DNA from: JBFMGS01 sp040752635
GTDB lineage: Bacteria; Bacillota; SHA-98; UBA4971
DNA: 64,000 nt
NCBI GenBank assembly: GCA_040752635.1
Contig: JBFMGS010000001.1
Coordinates: forward strand, 49,390-113,389
Direction: 5' to 3'
Part shown: positions 52,106-59,982 of the stretch, piece by piece
Position numbering within the stretch: the first letter of the stretch is position 1
How the letters are laid out: every line of letters begins with the position of its first letter
Made by a program: the position numbers and the translations under genes
The notes under the pieces: generated by a model
The model's input: only the letters and a program-made list of their open reading frames with translations
Database searches by the model: none
Told to the model about the DNA's origin: nothing

Positions 52106-53314
52106 TTAATCACATAGTTCCACCACAGTGGCCTCGCCCTGGGCGGCGCCACTGCATATAGTCGCAAGCCCGAGCTCGAGCTGCCGCCTTCTCATCTCAA
52201 AGGCGAGCGTCATCAGGATCCTGGCTCCGCTCGCCCCGATGGGGTGGCCGAGCGCAACGGCCCCGCCGTTCACGTTCACCCTCTCCTCATCCCACCCGCC
52301 GAGCCTCATGCTGATGAGCGCGACAGCGGCGAAAGCCTCGTTTACCTCGATGAGGCCGATATCGCTGATTGAAAGGCCTGCCTTCTTCAGAGCCGCTGCC
52401 GCTGCAAGCGCCGGCACCGTCGCTATCTCTTCCGGCTCAGACGAGACCTGCGCGTGGGCGACGATTCGGGCCATCGGTCTCATGCCCAGCGCGCGGGCCT
52501 TATCCTCGGCTATTACCACGAGCGCCGCGGCCCCGTCGTTAAGCCCAGGGGCGTTTCCGGCAGTGATGGTGCCATCGGGAGTGAAGACCGGACGGAGCCT
52601 GGCGAGCTTCTCGAGGGATGTGTCAGGCCTCGGAGCCTCGTCGGCGCGAAAGACCAAAGGCGACCCTTGCTTTTGCGGGATGTTCACGGGAACGGTCTCT
52701 TCGGCGAGCTTCCCGTCACGTATGGCTGCGCATGCCCGCTCGTGGCTGCGAAGCGCCCACCTGTCCTGTTCCTCGCGGGATATGTTGTGTTTGCGGGCCG
52801 CCGCATCGCCATGGGTTCCCATGTGGACGTCACGAAACGCGCACCACAACCCGTCGTTGATGACGGCGTCCGTGAGCTTGCCGTGGCCCAGCCGTAAGCC
52901 ACCCCATCTCAGCTTATCCACGAGATAGGGCGCCTGGCTCATACTCTCCATGCCGCCTGCGACGACCGTGTCGGCCTCGCCGGCCCGAATCATGATATCC
53001 GCTAGATTCACAGCCCGCAACCCGGACGCGCATACCTTGTTGATGGTGTCCGATGGCACGCCCACCGGAAGCCCGGCCGCTGCTCCGGCTTGTCTCGAGG
53101 GAATCTGCCCCGTACCCGCCTGAACCACCATTCCCATGATGAGATAATTCACGCTCTCCGGCGCTATGCCCGCCCGCTCCACCGCCCCACGGATGGCGAT
53201 CGCACCTAGATCGGTCGCCTTCATGTCTCGCAAGGCGCCGCCGAACGCGCCGAAAGGCGTCCTCGCCGCGCTGACCAGCACCGATGACCGCATACCATCT
53301 CGTCTTTCCCTCAT
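52106..53314 (-). CDS. Acetyl-CoA C-acetyltransferase (thiolase)
   Basis: Condenses or cleaves acetoacetyl-CoA. The protein (about 402 residues) has VCASGLRAVNLA with the nucleophilic cysteine, MESMSQAPYLV, NVNGGAVALGHPIGASGARI and the second cysteine in ATICSGAAQGEA. The start is uncertain: 53314 is favoured by GGAGAGG at 8 bases; 53293 begins at the usual family start RSSVLVSAART. It lies between the acyl-CoA dehydrogenase and hbd genes. No crotonase gene is visible in the window. Confidence 0.93.
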   Translation of the reverse strand: MRERRDGMRSSVLVSAARTPFGAFGGALRDMKATDLGAIAIRGAVERAGIAPESVNYLIMGMVVQAGTGQIPSRQAGAAAGLPVGVPSDTINKVCASGLRAVNLADIMIRAGEADTVVAGGMESMSQAPYLVDKLRWGGLRLGHGKLTDAVINDGLWCAFRDVHMGTHGDAAARKHNISREEQDRWALRSHERACAAIRDGKLAEETVPVNIPQKQGSPLVFRADEAPRPDTSLEKLARLRPVFTPDGTITAGNAPGLNDGAAALVVIAEDKARALGMRPMARIVAHAQVSSEPEEIATVPALAAAAALKKAGLSISDIGLIEVNEAFAAVALISMRLGGWDEERVNVNGGAVALGHPIGASGARILMTLAFEMRRRQLELGLATICSGAAQGEATVVELCD

Positions 53315-53329
53315 CCCGCTCACCTCTCC

Positions 53330-54484
53330 CTAGTTCTCCTTAAGAAGTGCGGATGCGATGAGAAGCCTCATGATCTCGCTGGTGCCTTCGTATATCTCGG
53401 TTATCTTGGCATCACGCATGTACCTTTCGACGTTATACTCCTTTGTGTAACCATACCCGCCGTGTATCTGCACGGCTTTTATAGTGGTTCTCATAGCGAC
53501 TTCCGACGCGAACAGCTTCGCCATTGCCACCTCTTTCGTGCAGCGCACTCCTTTGCCGCGCAAATGCGCGGCCCTGTATACGAGGAGCCTTGCGGCCTCG
53601 ATCTCTGTCGCCATGTCCGCAAGCATCCATTGGATGGCCTGGAAGTTCGATATGGCCTGGCCGAACTGGACCCTCTCTTTGGAGTACTTGAGCGCGGCGT
53701 CCAGCGCCGCCCGGGCTATCCCCACAGCCTGCGCGCCGATGCCAATTCGCCCGCCGTCGAGGAGCGTGAGCGCTATCTTGTAGCCCTCCCCCTCGGTGCC
53801 TACGAGGTTTTCTGCGGGAACTACGCAGTCTGTGAATATGAGTTCGCCGGCGTGCGATGCCCTGATCCCCATCTTTTCCTCCGGCGGGCCAAACGTGAGA
53901 CCGGGCACGCCTTTCTCCACGATGAAGGCAGATATCCCCTTCGTGCCTCTCGAGGGGTCGGTCATGGCAAACAGCAGATATACGTGGGCCTCACCTGAGC
54001 CGGTGACGAAATGCTTGGTGCCGTTTATCACGTAGCTGTCCCCGTCCCGGACTGCAACAGTCCTTATACCTGAGGCATCAGACCCTGCGCCGGGTTCGGT
54101 GAGAGCGAAGGCGCCCATCCACTCTCCGCGTGCAAGCGCCGGGAGGTAGCGGGCCTTTTGTTCGTCAGTGCCGAACCTGTAGATTCCATCGCACGTGAGG
54201 CTGTTGTGGATCTCCATGATAACGCCGGTCGCCGCACACGCGCGGGATATCTCCTCGACGCACAGCGTGTGCGACAGCACGTCCACACCCGAACCGCCGG
54301 ACTCCTCGGGAAGCATCATCCCGAGATACCCGCACTTTGCGAGCTTGCGCAGGTTCTCCCAGGGGTACTCACCCGTTGCGTCGTTTTCACGGGCATGAGG
54401 CGAGATCTCCCTGTCAGCGAACTCGGCCGCCATCTTTCTCATCGCTTCCTGCTCTTCAGTCAGGCTGAAGTCCACGTCTCCCAT
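53330..54484 (-). CDS. Short-chain acyl-CoA dehydrogenase (butyryl-CoA type)
   Basis: FAD-dependent dehydrogenase of 384 residues. FSLTEEQEAMRKMAAEFADREI, GSGVDVLSHTLCVEEISRA, AFALTEPGAGSDASGI, VQIHGGYGYTKEYNVERYMRDAKITEIYEGTSEI. The last motif carries the catalytic Glu. ATG 54484 (GDVDFSL) is supported by the remnant at 63580, whose frame begins with the same residues. The usual electron-transfer flavoprotein genes are not adjacent, so its electron partner lies elsewhere or the enzyme uses another acceptor. Confidence 0.94.
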   Translation of the reverse strand: MGDVDFSLTEEQEAMRKMAAEFADREISPHARENDATGEYPWENLRKLAKCGYLGMMLPEESGGSGVDVLSHTLCVEEISRACAATGVIMEIHNSLTCDGIYRFGTDEQKARYLPALARGEWMGAFALTEPGAGSDASGIRTVAVRDGDSYVINGTKHFVTGSGEAHVYLLFAMTDPSRGTKGISAFIVEKGVPGLTFGPPEEKMGIRASHAGELIFTDCVVPAENLVGTEGEGYKIALTLLDGGRIGIGAQAVGIARAALDAALKYSKERVQFGQAISNFQAIQWMLADMATEIEAARLLVYRAAHLRGKGVRCTKEVAMAKLFASEVAMRTTIKAVQIHGGYGYTKEYNVERYMRDAKITEIYEGTSEIMRLLIASALLKEN

Positions 54485-54586
54485 CCCCCCCATGTTACGA
54501 AATTCGCACCCGCGTCGCCTGGATCTTTCTTCACACCTGGGCCAGATCCCTGCAAAGACGAGACGGGACTAGAACGCGCGATCAGT

Positions 54587-55741
54587 CTAGTAGTGCTCCA
54601 CGTCTGTCTCCTTGCCCAGGCTGCGAAGAACCTGCGCAAGCTCATCCACGATCTTGTGTTTCAGCGCGAGATTCAGGGGCATGTCAGGGCTCTGGTGTGC
54701 GGGGTTAATGGCCCTTCCGACCATGATGTGCACATAATCGGCAGCAAGAAGGAGCGCCGCCAGGCGGCTCGCACCGTCTTTCTTGCCCACCAGGTCTCTC
54801 GGCCGCACTCGCGACTTGAGGATCTCCAGCGTATAGGAGAGTGTCAGTATGCCTTCTGTGACAAGGTCTATGCCCTCGATCTCTCCGACGGGAGGAACGC
54901 GCCTGTCGTCGGATCTCAGATCAACTCTGATTGGTCTTGCTAGCTCCCGCGCGACCAGGTTGCCCGTCGTCCCTCCGCAGACGACCTTCTTACCGGGCGA
55001 ACAGAGAAGCTTCGCAACCACCTCCGGGTCGTCCCTACGGTTGACTGGAGGGCCAACGAGCATAGTGAGGCTGCGAGGTCGCCGGACCCGTACTGCCACC
55101 ACCGTGGCGTCATCCCCGGGCCTGTAGTTGTAGAGCTTATTGGTTACGCCCGCAATCTCCTCAGCGATTTCACAGGCTGCCTCCGCCCACTTGTTCGTAT
55201 GCTGGACGTAGCTCCCTACCCTGTCCCATCCCCAACCCAGATTCCAGACGCCGCCGATACCTGCGTGTAGAACGCCGTCACTAACCATCACGACCCAGTC
55301 TCCGTCTCCTACCGGAAAGAAGCTCTCCCGTATCACCCGCCCACCCATGATGCGCTCTGATCTAGGTACCACCCTCAGGTGCTCACCGCGTCCTATGAAC
55401 GCCGGCGGATTGTCATACTCGGCCAGGTAGGCGTTTCCATCGTGAAAAACCTGAAGTATCGTGAAGGTTGAGTACGCAAGCTGTCGCTTTTCGCACACAG
55501 GGAGGGTATGTGCAAGGGTATCGACGACCTCCTCCAGGGTTAACCCTCCCTCCAACATGGTGACTGCCATCCTGGCAGTAAGGGAAGAAAGGATGCTGGC
55601 TTTGACACCGCTCCCAAGGCCGTCAGAGAGGACTACTATGGTGGAACAGGGTCCGTTGCCCACCTCCACGCTGTCACCGCACAGCTCTTCACCGTGCTTA
55701 TGCAACTGGCTTTTCGCTACCTCAACGTGAAGGTTTTCCAT
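54587..55741 (-). CDS. SpoIIE-type PP2C phosphatase-like protein of the hydrogenase cluster
   Basis: A 384-residue protein with an N-terminal SpoIIE/PP2C domain (about 1-225): VVLSDGLGSGVKASILSSLTARMAV, YSTFTILQVFHDGNAYLAEYDNPPAF, VVMVSDGVLHAGIG, and GDDATVVAVRVRR carry the metal-binding aspartates. The C-terminal ~150 residues have KLLCSPGKKVVCGGTTGNLVAREL and end with NPAHQSPDMPLNLALKHKIVDELA, probably a second regulatory domain. Such genes accompany sensory [FeFe] hydrogenases in anaerobes. Its ATG overlaps the end of the sensory protein gene by 20 bases, so the two are coupled. Confidence 0.85.
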   Translation of the reverse strand: MENLHVEVAKSQLHKHGEELCGDSVEVGNGPCSTIVVLSDGLGSGVKASILSSLTARMAVTMLEGGLTLEEVVDTLAHTLPVCEKRQLAYSTFTILQVFHDGNAYLAEYDNPPAFIGRGEHLRVVPRSERIMGGRVIRESFFPVGDGDWVVMVSDGVLHAGIGGVWNLGWGWDRVGSYVQHTNKWAEAACEIAEEIAGVTNKLYNYRPGDDATVVAVRVRRPRSLTMLVGPPVNRRDDPEVVAKLLCSPGKKVVCGGTTGNLVARELARPIRVDLRSDDRRVPPVGEIEGIDLVTEGILTLSYTLEILKSRVRPRDLVGKKDGASRLAALLLAADYVHIMVGRAINPAHQSPDMPLNLALKHKIVDELAQVLRSLGKETDVEHY

Positions 55742-57557
55742 TCTCTCCCCTTTCCTCCCTGAAGACATTCATGAGTTTTGTCAGAAGCACTTTGGTTTCA
55801 GCGGTGGTCTCTCCGAGAAGCCCCGCGATCTTTTGAGCGACTTCCATTTGCTTGTCTATTACGCCTTGCGCCTTTTCCAGAGTCTCCCGGCGGATTTCCT
55901 GAAGGTGCGATTCCCGCTTCTTCTCTTCAGTGATGTTCGCGAAAATCCCCATGGCGAGCCTCTCACTGGGCTCGTAGAATATCGTCTGGTAGGTTATGAG
56001 GTCCAGTTCGGGATAAGAGACCTCAGCATGAAGAGTGGACCCGTCTTCCAGCACCTTGCGAAAGTTGGCAGGATCAATGACGGTGGAAAGCTTTTTCCCG
56101 ACAAGCTCATGCCTGTCCCGCCTGAACATCCCTGCCGCTGCGGCGTTCAGGTCGCGGATGGTTTCCTCCTCATCAACTACTATTATCCCGTTGGGCGTGG
56201 AAGCAACGAAGAGGTTCGCCATGGACTCGGCCCGTTCGCGCATATAAGGAATGCACATTTCGGGGTCGGCCATCCCCTGGAAGACAGCCACGGCCTTATC
56301 CCGGCAGGAGTCATATCCGCACGCGCCGCAGTTGAGCTCGTCATCAGGCGAAAGCTTGCCGGTTCTTGCGAGTATGGTCCTGATAACGGCTTCGTCGGGC
56401 ATCCTTAGCTCCGGCTTGAGGTTGCGAAAACTCCTGAGGAGCAGCTGCCTAGGAAGCCTCGGCTTGGCCTGAGGAACATCCTTCGTGTTCGGCGTGTCGT
56501 CCGGGGAAGGAGACCGATTCTCCCCGGAACCGGAGCGCGTCCTGCAGGACCTCACATACGCAAGCACGCGAGCCCTCAGTGTATAGAGGTCCTCCTTGTT
56601 CGGGTTCATAGGGCCGCCGATGCATCCTCCCTCGCACGCAAGCATTTCCACAAGACGCGGCAGCCTGCCGCCCCTTGCCTGGCCGCCCGCCCCTTCGGCG
56701 GCCTCATCGGCGACGAATTGCCTCAAGACTTCCTTGCAGTTCTCAAGCCCGGAAACGCATATGATTTCGTGGTCCAGCATGTCCGTACTGAGAGAAGCAG
56801 TCTTGAGCATCCCGCCGCCTATCGGAAACAGCCGAGCCCAGTCGGGTCGAGGACCGTCGAATTCACCCGGTTCCAACGTCTTGAGATCTATGCCCGCCTG
56901 GGAAAACAGCCTCTTCAGCTCCTCGAAGGTGAGAACGAAGTCCACCGCATCGTCCTGTCCTGGAGTCCGCCGCTCCTCGTGCTTGGCAACGCATGGGCCT
57001 ATGAAGGCTACTCTCACCCCGGGCATGAGTCGCTTCAGGTAGCGACCGTGGGCGATCATGGGCGACACGAGAGGAGCAAGATACGGGATTACTTCAGGAT
57101 AGTGCCGTTCTATGAGATTCACCACCGCCGGGCAGGAACTGGAGATAAGAGGGCGGTCTACCTCCTTGAACAGCCTCGCGTGTTCCTCGCCCACCATCTC
57201 AGCCCCGATCGCCGTTTCCTGAACAAATGCGAACCCCAGCAGCCTCAAAGCGGATGGGATTGTCAAAGGATCCGCCTCGGGGAAAGCGCTGGCAAAGGAC
57301 GGGGCGAGGCTTGCAGCCACCTTCTCTCCTTCGCTGATTAGGAAGCTAAGCCTGCTGAGATCTCCCGAGACTCTCTTCGCCTTCTGCGGACACACCAGAA
57401 CGCACTTGCCGTCAAATATGCAGCGTTCCTCCGACACCCTCGCATGAAGCTCACCCGGCAAAGGGCCACGCTCCATCCTGATCGCTTTCACCGGACACGA
57501 TCTCAAGCATTTGTAGCAGTCTTTACATTTTGCCTCGATGGTGGTGATCACGCTCAT
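55722..57557 (-). CDS. Sensory [FeFe]-hydrogenase-like protein with PAS domain
   Basis: A 611-residue multidomain protein. N-terminal two-cluster ferredoxin (CKDCYKCLRSCP, CIFDGKCVLVCP). A hydrogenase catalytic-like domain (about 80-330) follows, with SSSCPAVV, FIGPCVAKHEER and CEGGCIGGP in place of the three H-cluster motifs. The variable linker (about 335-385) leads to a four-cysteine cluster domain (CGACGYDSCRDKAVAVFQG...C), a PAS domain (about 440-550) and a C-terminal coiled coil. This layout is that of group C (HydS) sensors, which relay H2 or redox state. The first motif differs from TSCCP, so catalytic rates are probably low. Expected partner: the phosphatase gene next. Confidence 0.88.
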   Translation of the reverse strand: MSVITTIEAKCKDCYKCLRSCPVKAIRMERGPLPGELHARVSEERCIFDGKCVLVCPQKAKRVSGDLSRLSFLISEGEKVAASLAPSFASAFPEADPLTIPSALRLLGFAFVQETAIGAEMVGEEHARLFKEVDRPLISSSCPAVVNLIERHYPEVIPYLAPLVSPMIAHGRYLKRLMPGVRVAFIGPCVAKHEERRTPGQDDAVDFVLTFEELKRLFSQAGIDLKTLEPGEFDGPRPDWARLFPIGGGMLKTASLSTDMLDHEIICVSGLENCKEVLRQFVADEAAEGAGGQARGGRLPRLVEMLACEGGCIGGPMNPNKEDLYTLRARVLAYVRSCRTRSGSGENRSPSPDDTPNTKDVPQAKPRLPRQLLLRSFRNLKPELRMPDEAVIRTILARTGKLSPDDELNCGACGYDSCRDKAVAVFQGMADPEMCIPYMRERAESMANLFVASTPNGIIVVDEEETIRDLNAAAAGMFRRDRHELVGKKLSTVIDPANFRKVLEDGSTLHAEVSYPELDLITYQTIFYEPSERLAMGIFANITEEKKRESHLQEIRRETLEKAQGVIDKQMEVAQKIAGLLGETTAETKVLLTKLMNVFREERGENGKPSR

Positions 57558-57654
57558 TTTACCGCCTTCCTCACATAAGGCCCGAAAAGGGCCGGGATCT
57601 CACAGGTTCCGAAACACAGGGGCTCGTTGAACCGTCCCGAGGTAGCTAGGCCCC

Positions 57655-57930
57655 TCATCCTTCATGGCCTGCCGAGCCGCCCTCCTCGCCAAGCAGCGGG
57701 GCGATTGCCTCTACGAAGAGGCGGGGAACATCTTCCGGGGTCACCGCCGCGAAGGTTTTGCCGTCCACTCTGACTGTAACACCCTTTGCGCACAGCTCCT
57801 GGCAAAACGTGCCTTTAAGCTCCACCTGCCCCGGGGCTCTCTCCTCAATCAAGGCTTCAAAGGCCTTTATCACCCCGGGGGCGCCTTTCAGAAAGCAAGA
57901 ACTGCCGACACAAACCCAGACGGTAACCAT
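57655..57930 (-). CDS. Thioredoxin-fold [2Fe-2S] ferredoxin-like protein
   Basis: A 91-residue protein with VCVGSSCFLKGA and a second cysteine pair GTFCQELCAKG, the four-cysteine [2Fe-2S] thioredoxin-like fold seen in NuoE/HydC and hydrogenase tails. It is a close paralogue of the C-terminal domain of HydA directly upstream (VCVGTGCYLKG, ATFCLEHCDRG). ATG 57930 has GAGGT 9 bases upstream. The earlier in-frame ATG at 57951 overlaps the hydA stop and lacks a ribosome site. Likely an electron carrier in the hydrogenase complex, formed by duplication. Confidence 0.85.
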   Translation of the reverse strand: MVTVWVCVGSSCFLKGAPGVIKAFEALIEERAPGQVELKGTFCQELCAKGVTVRVDGKTFAAVTPEDVPRLFVEAIAPLLGEEGGSAGHEG

Positions 57931-57947
57931 ACGGTGATACCTCACTT

Positions 57948-59945
57948 TCATCGAGGGAGGTCGGGCACGATCTCCTCCTCGAATACGCGCCTGGCATTCT
58001 CAGGAGTGACTCCCGTCATGATTCTGTTGCCCACCTTGACCGATACGCCCCGGTCGCAGTGCTCAAGACAGAATGTGGCTTTCAGATTCACGCGTCCCGC
58101 GACGTCCTCCCTGTCTGAAAGCCGCATGAAAGTGTTTATTACGTCATAGGAGCCTTTGAGGTAACACCCGGTTCCAACACACACCGAGACGTCGAGAGCC
58201 CCGGGCGCCACTCCGTTTATTCGAATGTCGCCGGAGATCCTCCTGCGTGGCCCGTAGGTCGTATGAAGGAACTCGTGGGCAAGCTCGCTACCCGGCCCGG
58301 CGAGGTATCTCTCGTATACCTTCTGGACGGCTAGGTTCTCCTGAGGGTTCCGGAGCTGCGTCATCCTGTCGCTCAGGTAGAGCCCTTTGCCCCTGGCCTT
58401 TCTTGCCTGTACGTCGTTGGGATACGGCTGGCCTCCGCCTCCTACGCACCCGCCGGGGCAGGCCATGACCTCCACGAGGTCGTACGACACGTCGTTGCGG
58501 CGCAGCGCCTCCACGATCCTGCGGGCATTCGCAAGCCCGTTGACAACGGCCACGCGAAGCGTCACGTCGCCGAGGCAAACCGTTGCCTCGCGCACCCCAT
58601 CGAACCCGCGAACCTCATCGAAAGCCACCCTACCCGTATCAACCCCCAGAGAAGCCGCCGCAGCCCTCAGAACGGCTTCTGACACGCCCCCCGTGACGCC
58701 GAAGATGACGCCGGCGCCGGTGGTCAGACCGAACGGTTGATCGAAAGCCTCGCCTTCGAGCTCATCGAAAACGATTCCCGCTTGCTTCATCAGAAGTCCC
58801 AGTTCGTTGGTGGAGAGGACCGCGTCCACGTCAGGCGCGCCATTGGTCATGAACTCAGACCGCTTTGCCTCGAACTTTTTCGCCGTGCACGGCATGACAG
58901 ACACGACAAAGATATCCTCCGGGCTGCAACCCATTTCTCCGGCGTACAATCGTTTGATGACTGCTCCAAACATTTGCTGCGGCGACTTGCACGTAGAGAG
59001 GTTACCCAGCATGTCCGGGTAGTACTGCTCCATGAACTTCACCCATCCTGGACAACACGAGGTGAACTGCGGAAGGTCGCCTCCTGTCTTGAGCCTGCAC
59101 AGGAATTCGTCGCACTCCTCCACTGCCGTAAGGTCGGCTCCGAAAACAGTGTCAAATACCTTTTTGAAGCCGAGTCTCCTGAGGGCTGCGACGATTCTTC
59201 CCGTCTCGATCGCGCCGGGCTTCCTGCCGAACACCTCGCCCAGGGCCACGCGAACCGCCGGCGCGACCTGCACTATAGTGGTCTTGGATGGGTCGTGGAG
59301 AACCTTCCAAACGGTCTCGACTTCGGACTTCCCTGTGAGTGCGCCCGTGGGACACACCGCCACGCACTGCCCGCAGTTGACGCAGCCCACCTCGGAGAGC
59401 TTCCTGCCGAACGCAGGGCTCACAACGGTGTTAGGACCTCGTCCCGCAAAATCCAAAACCCCGATCCCCTGGATCTCCGAGCACACCCTCACACAGTCGC
59501 CACAGAGTATGCACTTGTTGGGATCTCGAATAATGGAAGGATTCTCGTCATCAACGGGAAGAAGATTCTCTCGCTCGCCGAATCGCACCTTCCGAACCCC
59601 TAACTGGTAAGCCAGACTCTGGAGTTTGCACATTCCGTTCTTATCGCAGGTGGTGCAATCTCTGTGGTGATTTGCAAGCAAGAGCTCTATCACCATCCGG
59701 CGCAGCCTTTGGGTTCTCTGGGTATTGGTGTGAACGACCATGCCGTCAGCCGGGGGTGTGGAGCATGCTGCGACGAGGCCCATCTTGTCCGTTTCCACGG
59801 CACACATCCGGCATGCTCCGTATACAGACAGTTCGGAATGATAGCAGAATGTGGGGAGCTCGATACCCGCTTTGCGCACCACCTCGAGAATGTTCTTTTC
59901 GCCGTTTATCTCAACCTTCTGACCGTCAATAGTCATCTGAGGCAT
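57948..59945 (-). CDS. hydA: [FeFe] hydrogenase catalytic subunit with C-terminal [2Fe-2S] domain
   Basis: Catalytic subunit of 665 residues of a trimeric, probably electron-bifurcating, hydrogenase (NADH plus reduced ferredoxin to H2). N-terminal [2Fe-2S] domain (Cys34, 45, 48, 61), then HxxxCxxC...C (about 93-106), then two [4Fe-4S] sets (145-155; 188-198). H-cluster motifs are TSCCPGW (295), MPCTAKKFE (351) and MACPGGCVGGGG. A thioredoxin-like [2Fe-2S] domain closes the protein from about residue 585. ATG 59945 has GGAGGGG at 8 bases; the long upstream frame is not coding. Part of hydC-hydB-hydA. Confidence 0.95.
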   Translation of the reverse strand: MPQMTIDGQKVEINGEKNILEVVRKAGIELPTFCYHSELSVYGACRMCAVETDKMGLVAACSTPPADGMVVHTNTQRTQRLRRMVIELLLANHHRDCTTCDKNGMCKLQSLAYQLGVRKVRFGERENLLPVDDENPSIIRDPNKCILCGDCVRVCSEIQGIGVLDFAGRGPNTVVSPAFGRKLSEVGCVNCGQCVAVCPTGALTGKSEVETVWKVLHDPSKTTIVQVAPAVRVALGEVFGRKPGAIETGRIVAALRRLGFKKVFDTVFGADLTAVEECDEFLCRLKTGGDLPQFTSCCPGWVKFMEQYYPDMLGNLSTCKSPQQMFGAVIKRLYAGEMGCSPEDIFVVSVMPCTAKKFEAKRSEFMTNGAPDVDAVLSTNELGLLMKQAGIVFDELEGEAFDQPFGLTTGAGVIFGVTGGVSEAVLRAAAASLGVDTGRVAFDEVRGFDGVREATVCLGDVTLRVAVVNGLANARRIVEALRRNDVSYDLVEVMACPGGCVGGGGQPYPNDVQARKARGKGLYLSDRMTQLRNPQENLAVQKVYERYLAGPGSELAHEFLHTTYGPRRRISGDIRINGVAPGALDVSVCVGTGCYLKGSYDVINTFMRLSDREDVAGRVNLKATFCLEHCDRGVSVKVGNRIMTGVTPENARRVFEEEIVPDLPR

Positions 59946-59982
59946 TGTCCGGTCCCCTCCCCGATCGAATTCTGACCCCTGC

